Notes: a model not told the origin generated them from the sequence alone. DNA of 12,314 nucleotides from Nitrospirota bacterium (GCA_020028595.1 JAIBHQ010000008.1:1-12314), one strand, 5' to 3'. Positions 1-7,105 are shown, counted from the first letter of the stretch. Made by a program: numbers and translations.

Positions 1-42
1 GCATTTTGAGCAAATCGGCTTGACCGACGATTTCACTTTCAT
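1..42 (-). CDS. rpmJ: 50S ribosomal protein L36 (bL36), N-terminal 14 codons only
   Basis: Partial gene cut by the left window edge. L36 is a very small zinc-ribbon protein of the large subunit that binds 23S rRNA. The 14 visible codons read MKVKSSVKPICSKC, the standard L36 opening, and show the first CxxC pair (Cys11, Cys14) of the zinc-binding C+ form. The ATG follows the infA stop by 9 nt. An AAGGA ribosome site overlaps that stop (TAAGGA), with 6 nt to the ATG. Its place straight after infA is a common arrangement in bacteria. The remaining roughly 24 residues, including the second zinc half, are outside the window. Confidence 0.93.
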   Translation of the reverse strand, partial: MKVKSSVKPICSKC

Positions 43-51
43 AGACGTTCC

Positions 52-270
52 TTATTTAAACCGATAGGTGATGCGGCCCCTCGTCAGATCGTAGGGCGAT
101 AATTCGACCGTCACCTTGTCGCCAGGAAGGATCCGGATGAAATGCATCCGCATCTTGCCTGAAATATGCGCCAGTATTATGTGCCCGTTATCCAATTTCA
201 CACGAAACATCGCGTTCGGCAGCGTTTCCGTCACACTCCCCTGTGCTTCAATGACGTCTTCCTTGGACAT
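52..270 (-). CDS. infA: Translation initiation factor IF-1
   Basis: IF-1 binds the A site of the 30S subunit and helps IF-2 and IF-3 select initiator tRNA and the start codon. The product is 72 aa, exactly the usual length, and is a single OB-fold. Family landmarks visible are the N-terminal SKED start, [10 protein letters not shown] near residues 15-24, AHISGKMR in the middle and [12 protein letters not shown] near the C-terminus. The frame stays open for 39 codons further upstream, but that stretch lies inside map, and the family start is the ATG at 270. The stop of map is embedded in the ribosome site (TAGGAGA), 17 nt between the genes, which suggests coupled translation. The stop codon is TAA. 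Confidence 0.97.
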   Translation of the reverse strand: MSKEDVIEAQGSVTETLPNAMFRVKLDNGHIILAHISGKMRMHFIRILPGDKVTVELSPYDLTRGRITYRFK

Positions 271-283
271 CCGTCGTCGTTCG

Positions 284-290
284 TCTCCTA
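284..290 (-). promoter_or_regulatory. infA ribosome binding site overlapping the map stop codon
   Basis: On the minus strand these bases read TAGGAGA. TAG (290-288) ends map, and AGGAGA is the ribosome site for infA, with 13 nt to its ATG, slightly longer than usual. It supports the ATG at 270 rather than any start further upstream inside map. Confidence 0.7.
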
Positions 291-1037
291 GAGTTTGCTT
301 AAGATGCGCGGAGGGCCGCTCGGCTGAATCGCAATCGTATGTTCGAAATGCGCCGAGAGACTGCCATCCTTCGTGACCGCCGTCCATTGGTCATCCAAGA
401 CCCGCACTTCGCTCTTCCCCATATTCACCATCGGCTCGATCGCCAGCACCATCCCGACCTGCAACCGCGGGCCCTGCCCCGGCTTTCCATAATTCGGCAC
501 CTGTGGCTCCTCATGGAGCTGCCGTCCAATCCCATGCCCCACAAAATCCGTCACGACCGAAAAGCCCGCCGACTCCGCCCGTTCCTGCACCGCATGCGAA
601 ATGTCGGACAGCCGGTTTCCGACTACCGCCTGCTCGATCCCGGCATACAGGGCGGCCTCGGTGACACGCAACAACTCGGCCGCCTTGGCATCGATGGTTC
701 CAACCGGCACCGTCATCGCCGCATCACCGTAGAACCCTTCCACGATGGCGCCCAGATCCAGCCCGACGATATCGCCCTCTTTCAGCGTCCGCTTCGAGGG
801 AATGCCATGCACCACTTGATCGTTCACCGAGATGCACAAGGTCTTCGGATAGCTGCGGTACCCCTTAAAGGCCGGCTTGCCGCCTCGAGTCCGGATAAAT
901 TCCTCCGCCAAGCGATCCAGCTCATCGGTGACCACCCCAGGCCGGATCCGTGGCTTCAGAAACTGGAGCGTTTCAGCGACCAGTTTCGATGCCTTGGCCA
1001 TGACCTCGATTTCCTCTGGCGTCTTGAGAATGATCAT
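288..1037 (-). CDS. map: Methionine aminopeptidase, type I
   Basis: This cytosolic dimetal hydrolase removes the initiator Met from nascent proteins whose second residue is small. The protein is 249 aa, the length of the simple type Ia form without an N-terminal zinc-finger extension. All family metal ligands are present: Asp94 and Asp105 (in VGLDLG and FYGDAA), His168 (GHGIG), Glu201 (AIEP) and Glu232 (FEHT). The substrate-proximal His77 (VVHGIP) and His175 are also there. Nothing points to inactivation. The ATG overlaps the adk stop by four bases (ATGA), which indicates translational coupling. An adk-map-infA order at the end of the spc block is frequent in bacteria. The stop is TAG and lies in the infA ribosome site. 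Confidence 0.98.
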   Translation of the reverse strand: MIILKTPEEIEVMAKASKLVAETLQFLKPRIRPGVVTDELDRLAEEFIRTRGGKPAFKGYRSYPKTLCISVNDQVVHGIPSKRTLKEGDIVGLDLGAIVEGFYGDAAMTVPVGTIDAKAAELLRVTEAALYAGIEQAVVGNRLSDISHAVQERAESAGFSVVTDFVGHGIGRQLHEEPQVPNYGKPGQGPRLQVGMVLAIEPMVNMGKSEVRVLDDQWTAVTKDGSLSAHFEHTIAIQPSGPPRILSKL

Positions 1038-1690
1038 GCCAAGCCATTGACCGACAAGAGCTCCACCACCCGTTGCTGCACCTGCTCGACTTTCCCCGCG
1101 CCATCAATATCCGACAACAATCCACGCTGCCGGTAATAGGCGATCAGCGGCGCCGTCTGCGCTTCGTACACAGCCAGTCGATTCTCGACCGTCTCCCGCT
1201 TGTCGTCACTGCGCTGCATCAATTCGCCCCCGCAGCGATCACAGAACCCGTTCCGCGTGGGCGGCGCAAACTCGACGTGAAACACCGCCTGGCACTTGGG
1301 ACAACTCCGGCGTCCCGTCAGGCGCCGCACGACATCCTCCCGCGGCACCGATACATTTATCACTCGATCAAGCTGCAGCCCCCTGGCTTTCAGTATGGCA
1401 GCCAGTTCTTCCGCCTGCGGGACGGTTCGCGGGAACCCATCCAGCAGAAACCCCTTCGTGCAGGCCGGCTCAGCCAGCTTATCTTTGACAATCCCGATGA
1501 CCACCGCGTCCGGAACAAGCTGCCCTTGATCCATGCACGCCTTGGCCTGCACACCCATCGGCGTCTTGTTGCGGACCGCTTCCCGAAGAATATCCCCCGT
1601 CGAGATCTTCGGCCGCCCAAACTTCGCGGCGATCAAGTCAGCCTGCGTTCCCTTCCCGACTCCAGGTGCGCCAAGAAAAATCAGCCGCAT
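1034..1690 (-). CDS. adk: Adenylate kinase, long-LID zinc-binding form
   Basis: Catalyses ATP + AMP to 2 ADP in the cytosol and so keeps the adenylate pool balanced. The protein is 218 aa. The P-loop is GAPGVGKGT at residues 7-15. The AMP-binding segment (STGDILR, about 30-36) and the DGFPRT motif (84-89) follow. The LID at about 126-160 carries two Cys pairs, Cys130/Cys133 and Cys150/Cys153, the structural zinc site seen in Gram-positive and some other bacterial enzymes but replaced by non-Cys residues in E. coli. Arg and Asp residues of the late RSDD stretch (160-163) are intact. The ATG has a strong GAGGT ribosome site that overlaps the secY stop (TGAGGT). The 3' end overlaps map by ATGA. 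Confidence 0.98.
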   Translation of the reverse strand: MRLIFLGAPGVGKGTQADLIAAKFGRPKISTGDILREAVRNKTPMGVQAKACMDQGQLVPDAVVIGIVKDKLAEPACTKGFLLDGFPRTVPQAEELAAILKARGLQLDRVINVSVPREDVVRRLTGRRSCPKCQAVFHVEFAPPTRNGFCDRCGGELMQRSDDKRETVENRLAVYEAQTAPLIAYYRQRGLLSDIDGAGKVEQVQQRVVELLSVNGLA

Positions 1691-1699
1691 GTCGAAACC

Positions 1700-3013
1700 T
1701 CACCCGCTCCGCCCCTTCAACGCACCCGTCTCAAGAAACCCTTCGTAATTTCGCATCAGCATATGGGACTCGATCTGCTGCGCCGTATCCAACCCCACAC
1801 CGATGACAATCAGCAATGACGTCCCGCCGAAATAGAAGGGCACATTGAGCTTGTAAATCAGGAACTCTGGAATGACGCAGACGACGGCCAGATAGACGGC
1901 GCCGACGAACGTGACGCGGGTCAGCACGTTGTAGACATAATCGGAGGTGCGCTGCCCAGGACGAATCCCTGGAATAAACCCGCCGTACTTTTTCATGTTT
2001 TCCGCCATGTCCACAGGATTGAGAACCACCGCCGTATAGAAAAAGCAAAAAAAGACGATCAATCCCACGTACAGCAGGGTATACAGCACGGACCCTGGCG
2101 CCAACTGTTCGCCGATCGACTTCACCCACGGGTATTGGATAAACCCCGCAATCGTTGCCGGAAAAGCAATGATCGACGACGCAAAGATGGGTGGAATCAC
2201 GCCGGCCGTATTGATCTTCAAAGGAATATGCGTGCTCTGCCCCCCATAGACTCGTCTTCCCACCACGCGTTTGGCGTACTGCACGGGAATTTTCCGGCGG
2301 CCGCTCTCTAAAAACACGATAGCCGCCACCACCCCCACCATCACGGCTGTCAGCATGACCAGGAGCACAAAACTCAACTGCCCGACCCGATACAAATCGA
2401 ACGTCTGCGCAACCGCACTCGGCAATCTCGCCACAATGCCCGAGAAAATGATCAGCGAAATCCCGTTGCCGATTCCTCGTTCGGTAATCTGCTCGCCCAG
2501 CCACATCAGAAACGCGGTGCCGGCCGTCAAGGTGATCACCGTCATGAAGCGAAACGGCCAGCCGCCAGTGAGGATGAATTCCCCGCCCTTCATCTGCTCC
2601 AACCCGACCGCGATCCCGAATCCCTGGATGAGCGCGATGACGATCGTGCCGTAGCGCGTGTACTGGATGATCTTCTTTCGCCCGCGCTCGCCCTCCTTGG
2701 CCAGCTTCGATAAATGCGGAATGACGACCGTCAGCAACTGCAGAATAATCGATGCGCTGATGTACGGCATGATGCCCAGCGCAAAGATCGTCAGCCGGGA
2801 AAGCGATCCCCCAGAGAAGATATCCAGGAAACCCAGCAGGGCGCCGCCCTGTTCTTGAAGAAACTTTGATAACGACTCCCCGTTGATGCCTGGCGTCGGG
2901 ATGTGCGCGCCGACCCGATACACCGCGAGCATGGTCAGCGTAAACAGAACCCGCGTGCGCAGCTCCGGAATTTTAAAGATGTTCTGAAAACTCGTGAGGA
3001 GCCGCTCAAACAC
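1700..3013 (-). CDS. secY: Preprotein translocase subunit SecY
   Basis: SecY is the channel of the SecYEG translocon in the inner membrane, working with SecA and with ribosomes. The protein is 437 aa, close to the E. coli length. Ten hydrophobic segments can be followed, roughly at 20-36, 74-97, 117-137, 155-175, 184-200, 211-236, 267-292, 308-330, 365-386 and 393-411. The plug lies near 60-72. The loop signature ERGIGNGIS (178-186) and the cytoplasmic loop GIRPGQRT (349-356), important for SecA and ribosome contact, are conserved. The start is GTG at 3013, inside the last codons of rplO (8-nt overlap), with a GAGGT site 8 nt upstream. No ATG alternative fits the conserved N-terminus. The stop TGA is part of the adk ribosome site. 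Confidence 0.98.
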   Translation of the reverse strand: MFERLLTSFQNIFKIPELRTRVLFTLTMLAVYRVGAHIPTPGINGESLSKFLQEQGGALLGFLDIFSGGSLSRLTIFALGIMPYISASIILQLLTVVIPHLSKLAKEGERGRKKIIQYTRYGTIVIALIQGFGIAVGLEQMKGGEFILTGGWPFRFMTVITLTAGTAFLMWLGEQITERGIGNGISLIIFSGIVARLPSAVAQTFDLYRVGQLSFVLLVMLTAVMVGVVAAIVFLESGRRKIPVQYAKRVVGRRVYGGQSTHIPLKINTAGVIPPIFASSIIAFPATIAGFIQYPWVKSIGEQLAPGSVLYTLLYVGLIVFFCFFYTAVVLNPVDMAENMKKYGGFIPGIRPGQRTSDYVYNVLTRVTFVGAVYLAVVCVIPEFLIYKLNVPFYFGGTSLLIVIGVGLDTAQQIESHMLMRNYEGFLETGALKGRSG

Positions 3014-3455
3014 TGCTGATGACCTCAGCCCGCCCGCCGGCCGCCTGAATCTTCTCCATCGCCGATTTGCTGAACTTATGGGCCTGGATCGTCACGGGCC
3101 GGCCGAGCTCGCCGACACCAAGAATTTTGACCAGCTGGGTCTTCCGCTTGACCAGGCCGGCTTCAACCAGCACGTGCGGCGTGATCTGTTCGACCGTGCC
3201 CAGCGTCGCCAGCGACTGGAGATTTACCACCGCATATTCCGTGCGAAAGGGATACCTGAACCCGTATTTCGGCATCTTACGGATCAACGGCATCTGCCCG
3301 CCCTCAAAGCCTGGCCGCTTCCCTCCTCCGGATCTCGCCAGTATTCCCTTATGCCCCTTGGTCGCGGTCTTTCCGTGCCCGGAGCCAGGCCCACGCCCGA
3401 TGCGCTTCGGATTTTTTTTGGCTCCAACCGACGGAGCAAGCGTATGCAGCTTCAT
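3006..3455 (-). CDS. rplO: 50S ribosomal protein L15 (uL15)
   Basis: L15 is a late-assembly protein of the large subunit that threads a long basic N-terminal tail into 23S rRNA. The protein is 149 aa, slightly longer than E. coli. The Gly/Lys-rich N-terminal half carries the signature KRIGRGPGSGHGKTATKGHKG (residues 17-37), followed by FEGGQMPL and the KYGFRYPF stretch; the globular C-terminal half begins near residue 75. The ATG overlaps the rpmD stop (ATGA). The 3' end overlaps secY by 8 nt. An 8-A run (3412-3419) encodes Lys13-Lys14-Asn15; the frame is intact on both sides. The stop is TGA. Confidence 0.98.
   Translation of the reverse strand: MKLHTLAPSVGAKKNPKRIGRGPGSGHGKTATKGHKGILARSGGGKRPGFEGGQMPLIRKMPKYGFRYPFRTEYAVVNLQSLATLGTVEQITPHVLVEAGLVKRKTQLVKILGVGELGRPVTIQAHKFSKSAMEKIQAAGGRAEVISSV
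3022..3026 (-). promoter_or_regulatory. secY ribosome binding site inside rplO
   Basis: The minus strand reads GAGGT here, 8 nt before the GTG at 3013. It decides the start of secY and lies wholly within the coding end of rplO, so SecY synthesis is probably coupled to L15 translation. Confidence 0.7.
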
Positions 3456-3652
3456 TGGACTTTCACTTCCAGGAGATAAGAGACTTTCCCGACCAATCCG
3501 CGGACCTGCGGCGTATCCGGACGTATGACTGTCTGGTGGGGCTTCCGGAGACCAAGCCCCTGCAGCACCAACCGATGCCGGTACGATGTCCCGATCGGGC
3601 TGCGCTTCAGCGTAATGGAAAGACTTTTGCTTGATGCTGCGCTTCTGGTCAT
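3452..3652 (-). CDS. rpmD: 50S ribosomal protein L30 (uL30)
   Basis: A small single-domain protein of the large subunit that binds 23S rRNA. It is 66 aa against about 59 in E. coli; the excess is a short Ser/Lys-rich N-terminal tail before the core, which begins near ITLKRSPIG (13-21). The family signature GLGLRKPHQTV (32-42) and the C-terminal VRGLVGKVSYLLEV strand are present. The gene sits in the usual place between rpsE and rplO. It begins 6 nt after the rpsE stop, with a modest AAGGGA ribosome site overlapping that stop. Its own TGA overlaps the rplO ATG. Confidence 0.96.
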   Translation of the reverse strand: MTRSAASSKSLSITLKRSPIGTSYRHRLVLQGLGLRKPHQTVIRPDTPQVRGLVGKVSYLLEVKVQ

Positions 3653-3658
3653 CGTCCC

Positions 3659-4153
3659 TTACCCGACCCTCTCAAGCCCACCCAGCCGAATCCGCACCAC
3701 CGTTTCGGGGTCTCTGAGCTGTCGCAACCCATCCAGCGTGGCCTTGACCGTATTGAACGGATTGCCGCGCCCGAGAGTTTTCGCAACAATATTGTGCACG
3801 CCGGCCAGTTCCACGACGGCCCGGACGGCTCCTCCCGCGATGATGCCTGTTCCTGCCGCAGCCGGCTTGAGCATGACATGCTCGCCGCAGTAAGTCCCGT
3901 GCACTTCATGTGGAATGGTATCCGTCTTCAGCGGAACCTGGACAAGGTTTTTTTTCGCATGTGCGACCGCTTTCGAAATGGCCGCCGGCACTTCCGCCGC
4001 TTTCCCTTTTCCAATTCCGACCCAGCCCAATCCATCTCCCACCACCACGAGCGCACAGAAATTAAACCGCTTCCCGCCCTTGACCACTTTGGCGACACGG
4101 TTAATGAACACCACCTTGTCTTTGAGATTCAATTCATCCGGATTGACTCGCAC
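3659..4153 (-). CDS. rpsE: 30S ribosomal protein S5 (uS5)
   Basis: S5 sits at the mRNA entry side of the 30S subunit and affects decoding accuracy. The protein is 164 aa. The N-terminal double-stranded RNA-binding-like domain contains the [10 protein letters not shown] loop (23-32), the region altered in spectinomycin-resistant mutants of other species. The second domain contains [13 protein letters not shown] and [12 protein letters not shown]. The start is GTG at 4153. It is the only reasonable start between the upstream in-frame stop (4183-4181) and the conserved core, and the N-terminal wording [10 protein letters not shown] supports it. The region before it is purine-rich (GGAGGAAGGGGAA). 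An 8-A run (3948-3955) encodes Lys-Lys-Asn. The stop is TAA. Confidence 0.97.
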   Translation of the reverse strand: MRVNPDELNLKDKVVFINRVAKVVKGGKRFNFCALVVVGDGLGWVGIGKGKAAEVPAAISKAVAHAKKNLVQVPLKTDTIPHEVHGTYCGEHVMLKPAAAGTGIIAGGAVRAVVELAGVHNIVAKTLGRGNPFNTVKATLDGLRQLRDPETVVRIRLGGLERVG

Positions 4154-4160
4154 GCCGTTG

Positions 4161-4173
4161 TTCCCCTTCCTCC
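4161..4173 (-). promoter_or_regulatory. rpsE ribosome binding region (double purine tract)
   Basis: The minus strand reads GGAGGAAGGGGAA. The GGAGG part is 15 nt from the GTG start, and the AAGGGG part is 9 nt away, so the second is the better placed ribosome site. The tract supports the GTG at 4153 as the start of rpsE. Confidence 0.6.
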
Positions 4174-4180
4174 GTGACGG

Positions 4181-4546
4181 TTAAAACTGCAGGCCGCTTT
4201 CCCGGGAGGCTTCTGCCAGCGCTTTGATGCGGCCATGGTAAAGACGGCCGCCCCGATCAAACACCACCAGGCCCACTTTCGCAGCCTTGGCACGGCTGGC
4301 AATGAGTTTACCGACTTCCTTGGCCGCATCGATCGGATTTTTCGATTGCGCAGCCTTCTTCAATTCAGGGTCCAGAGTGGATGCCGTCGCCAGCGTATGC
4401 CCGCGCGTGTCGTCAATAATCTGGGCATAGATATGGCTCTTGCTCCGGAAGACGCTCAGGCGCGGACGGGCCGGCGTGCCGAACACACGCTGGCGAACCC
4501 GCTGACGCCGCCGCTCCAGCTTCTCTGCCTTTTCAGTAATGCGCAC
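4181..4546 (-). CDS. rplR: 50S ribosomal protein L18 (uL18)
   Basis: L18 binds 5S rRNA with L5 and L25-type proteins and helps form the central protuberance. With the GTG start at 4546 the product is 121 aa, the family size. It opens with [10 protein letters not shown], then a basic Arg-rich helix, then the signature [14 protein letters not shown] and IYAQIIDD. The end [19 protein letters not shown] is typical. The frame stays open 28 codons further up to an ATG at 4630, but that would overlap the end of rplF by 77 nt and add residues foreign to L18, so I chose the GTG. The preceding AGGT ribosome site is close (about 5 nt) and overlaps the rplF stop. The stop is TAA. Confidence 0.93.
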   Translation of the reverse strand: MRITEKAEKLERRRQRVRQRVFGTPARPRLSVFRSKSHIYAQIIDDTRGHTLATASTLDPELKKAAQSKNPIDAAKEVGKLIASRAKAAKVGLVVFDRGGRLYHGRIKALAEASRESGLQF

Positions 4547-4553
4547 GTCGCAC

Positions 4554-5093
4554 CTACTTCTTCCCGGTTTTCCCTGCCTTCTTGCGAAGGACTTCACCCA
4601 AGTACCGAATCCCTTTTTGCTTATATACATCAGGCGGCTTGATGGCCCGCACGTTGGCGGCGGTCTGCCCGACCAAGCGCTTGTCGATGCCCTTCAGCAG
4701 GATGAGTGTTTGCTTGTCAATCTTGACGTCGATGCCTTTCGGAACTTCAAAAGACACCGGCTGGTTATAGCCGACGCTCAACTGTAAATTCTGGCCCTGC
4801 AACTGCGCCTTGTAGCCGACACCCGTCATTTCGAGCGTCTTCGCGTACCCCTTGGTGACGCCGTCAATCATGTTACTCAATTCGGCCCGGACCAACCCAT
4901 GCATGGCGCGCATCTCGGGTACGTTCCCCTCACGACTCACCTGCACGTTCCCACCGGATGCCGCCACAGAGATCCCCGGCTGCAAGGACCACTGGAGCTG
5001 CCCCAGCGGCCCTTTCACTGACACCTTCTGATTTGCCACCGACACTTCGACCTTGGGTGGGATGGCGATAATTTTTCTTCCAATGCGCGACAT
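4554..5093 (-). CDS. rplF: 50S ribosomal protein L6 (uL6)
   Basis: L6 lies near the factor-binding site (sarcin-ricin loop side) of the large subunit. The product is 179 aa from the ATG at 5093, which gives the standard MSRIGRKII start; an in-frame ATG 16 codons upstream lies inside rpsH and adds nothing family-like. Two repeated L6 domains are visible, about 1-80 and 83-179, with [19 protein letters not shown] near the junction. The C-terminal signature is [11 protein letters not shown]. The 16-nt gap to rpsH holds only a weak purine stretch (ACGGGA). The stop TAG is shared with the approach to rplR. Confidence 0.97.
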   Translation of the reverse strand: MSRIGRKIIAIPPKVEVSVANQKVSVKGPLGQLQWSLQPGISVAASGGNVQVSREGNVPEMRAMHGLVRAELSNMIDGVTKGYAKTLEMTGVGYKAQLQGQNLQLSVGYNQPVSFEVPKGIDVKIDKQTLILLKGIDKRLVGQTAANVRAIKPPDVYKQKGIRYLGEVLRKKAGKTGKK

Positions 5094-5109
5094 GTTGCAC
5101 GTATCCCGT

Positions 5110-5505
5110 CTACCAGATATGGCAGAGCACTTCTCCGCCAAGATTGGCCCGCCTCGACGCCTGATCGGTCATCACGCCCTTCGAATTCGACACAATGGCC
5201 ACTCCCATGCCCGCCATGATCTTGGGCATCTCCCGCTTGCCGACATAGACCCGCTTGCCGGGACGGCTGATCCGGCGCATTCCCGTGATCACCGGTTGTC
5301 CATCGTTGATGTACCGCAGCTGAACCCGGAGCGTCGGATGTCCTGCGTCTTCGGACTTCTCAAAGGTGCTGATAAATCCCTCGGCCTTCAGCACCTGAAG
5401 AATCTCGCCTTTCAATTTGGACGCGGGAATGGACACTGCTTCATGTCCCCGTCGAGCGGCGTTTTGAATCCTGACAAGAAGATCTGCAATCGGGTCCGTG
5501 ACCAT
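5110..5505 (-). CDS. rpsH: 30S ribosomal protein S8 (uS8)
   Basis: S8 is a primary 16S rRNA binder of the central domain; in E. coli it also represses the spc operon by binding mRNA at rplE. The protein is 131 aa. It starts MVTDPIADLLVRIQNA, the family N-terminus, and ends with the signature SNSKGVMTDQASRR followed by GGEVLCHIW. A clear TGAGGGAG ribosome site lies 7 nt before the ATG. The gene follows rpsN by 15 nt. Whether it autoregulates here cannot be told from sequence; the rplX-rplE gap is only 15 nt. The stop is TAG. Confidence 0.98.
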   Translation of the reverse strand: MVTDPIADLLVRIQNAARRGHEAVSIPASKLKGEILQVLKAEGFISTFEKSEDAGHPTLRVQLRYINDGQPVITGMRRISRPGKRVYVGKREMPKIMAGMGVAIVSNSKGVMTDQASRRANLGGEVLCHIW

Positions 5506-5520
5506 AGGTGCTCCCTCAAC

Positions 5521-5706
5521 CTACCAGCTCGACTTTGTGATGCCCGGGATATCCCCCTTCAGGCTCAGAAAGCGAAAACAAATTCGGCACATCCGGAAGC
5601 GCCGCAGAAATCCACGAACGCGTCCGCACATGGGGCACCGATTATAGTGCCTCGTCGAAAACTTCTGCTTCGTTGCGGCCTTGAGTCGTAACGCTTTTCG
5701 TGACAC
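5521..5706 (-). CDS. rpsN: 30S ribosomal protein S14, type Z (zinc-binding uS14)
   Basis: S14 belongs to the head of the 30S subunit near S3 and S10. The product is only 61 aa and carries Cys24-x2-Cys27 and Cys40-x2-Cys43, the zinc-binding short type; E. coli and relatives have a longer cysteine-free form. Family wording includes [21 protein letters not shown] and the end IPGITKSSW. The start is GTG at 5706 with a perfect GGAGG ribosome site 9 nt upstream, which settles the start without any ATG. It lies between rplE (17-nt gap) and rpsH as in most bacteria. The stop is TAG. Confidence 0.97.
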   Translation of the reverse strand: MSRKALRLKAATKQKFSTRHYNRCPMCGRVRGFLRRFRMCRICFRFLSLKGDIPGITKSSW

Positions 5707-5715
5707 GAACGGTTT

Positions 5716-5720
5716 CCTCC
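5716..5720 (-). promoter_or_regulatory. rpsN ribosome binding site
   Basis: Reads GGAGG on the minus strand, 9 nt before the GTG at 5706. It is one of the strongest ribosome sites in the window and fixes the non-ATG start of rpsN. Confidence 0.8.
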
Positions 5721-5723
5721 GCC

Positions 5724-6383
5724 TCAGGTTCGGAATGGCATGCCGAGGTGGCGCAGCAGCGCTTTTCCCTCGTCATTCGTGATCGCCGACGTCACGAAGG
5801 TGATATCCATGCCGTGAATCGACGCCACGCTGTCATACTGGATCTCAGGAAAAATCAATTGCTCCTTGAGACCGAGGGTATAATTCCCCCGCCCGTCGAA
5901 TGCCTTGGGCGAGACGCCCTTAAAGTCGCGAATCCGAGGTAGTGCGATCGACACCAGCCGGTCGACAAATTCATACATCCGATCGCTCCGCAGCGTGACC
6001 TTTGTGCCGATCGGCATGCCCTGACGGAGCTTAAAGCCGGCGATCGCTTTCTTGGCCTTCGTCACGACAGGCCGCTGCCCGGTAATCACGCCCAATTCGG
6101 AGACGGCGCTCTCGAGCAGCTTGACGTTCTGAATCGCCTCGCCCATGCCGACATTCAAAACGACACGCTCCAACCTGGGCACCTGCATGGGATTTTTATA
6201 GCTGAACTCCTTCATCAAGGCCGGCACAATCTCTCGGAAATAGGTTTCTTTTAGACGCGGCGGAGTCTTCGGACCCGACGGAGCCTCGTCGACTTCTTTA
6301 TCCTTCCGAGCCGCAGGCGCCTCTTTTTTATGAGCCGCCTTCCTCTCACTGCCCTTATGGGATTCTTTATCGCCTTTGACCAT
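5724..6383 (-). CDS. rplE: 50S ribosomal protein L5 (uL5) with a charged N-terminal extension
   Basis: L5 binds 5S rRNA in the central protuberance and contacts P-site tRNA and the 30S head. The protein is 219 aa against about 179 in E. coli. Residues 43-219 align with the full usual protein: [58 protein letters not shown] and the end LGMPFRT. Residues 1-41 are extra: low-complexity and charged (11 Lys/Arg, 8 Asp/Glu, several Ala/Pro), with no aromatic or hydrophobic core, so probably disordered. The ATG at 6383 has an AGGT site 7 nt upstream and follows rplX by 15 nt. I found no ATG, GTG or TTG between it and the core start, so the extension is not a start-site error. The stop is TGA. Confidence 0.97.
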   Translation of the reverse strand: MVKGDKESHKGSERKAAHKKEAPAARKDKEVDEAPSGPKTPPRLKETYFREIVPALMKEFSYKNPMQVPRLERVVLNVGMGEAIQNVKLLESAVSELGVITGQRPVVTKAKKAIAGFKLRQGMPIGTKVTLRSDRMYEFVDRLVSIALPRIRDFKGVSPKAFDGRGNYTLGLKEQLIFPEIQYDSVASIHGMDITFVTSAITNDEGKALLRHLGMPFRT

Positions 6384-6398
6384 TACCTGGACCTATTG

Positions 6399-6716
6399 CT
6401 ACTCAATGACTGCTTGATCTTTTTTGCTGATCCGCACGCGCTGCCCATCCTCGAGAACCTTGATGCCGACCCGAACCCGCTTTTGCAGATTTGAACTGTA
6501 GTACATCACATTCGAAATGGCGAGTGGGGCCTCCCGCTCGAGAATCCCCCCCTGCCGAACCTTCTGGTTCGGCTTGGTGTGACGCTTCATCATATTGAGC
6601 TTTTCGACAATCACCGTGCTCTCCGTCGGATGCACCGACAGGACCTTGCCGGTCTTGCCCCGCTCCGTCCCGGCAATCACGATCACCGTATCGCCTTTTT
6701 TCAATTTTGCCTTCAT
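6399..6716 (-). CDS. rplX: 50S ribosomal protein L24 (uL24)
   Basis: L24 is an assembly initiator of the large subunit and sits near the peptide exit tunnel mouth. The protein is 105 aa, the usual length. The N-terminal KOW motif is visible as KKGDTVIVIAGTERGKTGKVL (about 6-26), followed by VEKLNMMKRHTKP and the QGGILEREAPL stretch (about 55-65) and a C-terminal domain ending in KKDQAVIE. No Cys is present. It lies between rplN (20-nt gap) and rplE. The ribosome site is modest (AAGGCGGAAGA ahead of the ATG). The stop is TAG. Confidence 0.97.
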   Translation of the reverse strand: MKAKLKKGDTVIVIAGTERGKTGKVLSVHPTESTVIVEKLNMMKRHTKPNQKVRQGGILEREAPLAISNVMYYSSNLQKRVRVGIKVLEDGQRVRISKKDQAVIE

Positions 6717-6736
6717 GTCTTCCGCCTTGGGACCTG

Positions 6737-7105
6737 TTACAGCACTTCCGGGGCAAGCGAAATGATCTTCATGAACTTTTTCCAGCGCAATTCCCTGGCA
6801 ACCGGCCCGAAGATACGGGTTCCGACGGGCTCTCCTTGCGCATTGATCAGCACGCAGGCATTGCGATCAAACTTGATGTAGGAGCCATCTTCTCGCCGCA
6901 CGCCCTTGGTCGTTCGCACAATCACGGCCTTGCTCACATCGCCCTTTTTCACCGTTGCCTGTGGAATCGCTTCCTTGACCGCCACCACCACGATATCGCC
7001 AAGCGAACCATACCGGCGCTTCGAACCGCCCAGCACGTGAAAGCACATCACCCGCTTGGCGCCCGAATTATCGGCCACGTCCATGTATGTGTACTGCTGA
7101 ACCAT
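6737..7105 (-). CDS. rplN: 50S ribosomal protein L14 (uL14)
   Basis: L14 forms part of the intersubunit face (bridges with 16S rRNA) and is the docking site of the silencing factor RsfS in other bacteria. The protein is 122 aa and highly conserved: [12 protein letters not shown] (10-21), [52 protein letters not shown] and the end [10 protein letters not shown]. It follows rpsQ after 35 nt, the longest gap in the window, which holds an AGGCGAG stretch just before the ATG and nothing else I can recognise. This is the first gene of the classical spc operon, yet no promoter-like element is evident in front of it. The stop is TAA. Confidence 0.98.
   Translation of the reverse strand: MVQQYTYMDVADNSGAKRVMCFHVLGGSKRRYGSLGDIVVVAVKEAIPQATVKKGDVSKAVIVRTTKGVRREDGSYIKFDRNACVLINAQGEPVGTRIFGPVARELRWKKFMKIISLAPEVL

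Noticed and set aside
339..1819. Two long plus-strand open frames (339-1136, 265 codons; 1073-1819, 248 codons) opposite map and adk
   Set aside because: Their codons line up exactly with the sense codons as reverse complements. They stay open because the sense genes seldom use TTA, CTA and TCA. The sense proteins are complete known families, and the antisense translations (rich in Arg, His, Pro, Leu) resemble nothing.
1731..2504. Minus-strand 257-codon open frame inside secY in another frame
   Set aside because: Lies wholly within SecY, whose ten-helix frame is certain; the alternative product has the Arg/Gly/Ser-rich look of an off-frame reading.
4547..4630. Longer rplR starting at the ATG at 4630
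   Set aside because: It would overlap rplF by 77 nt and add 28 residues unlike any L18; the GTG at 4546 gives the normal length and N-terminus.
5053..5691. Plus-strand open frame of 212 codons across rplF, rpsH and rpsN
   Set aside because: Codon boundaries coincide with those of rpsH on the other strand, the same shadow effect. It would overlap three certain genes.
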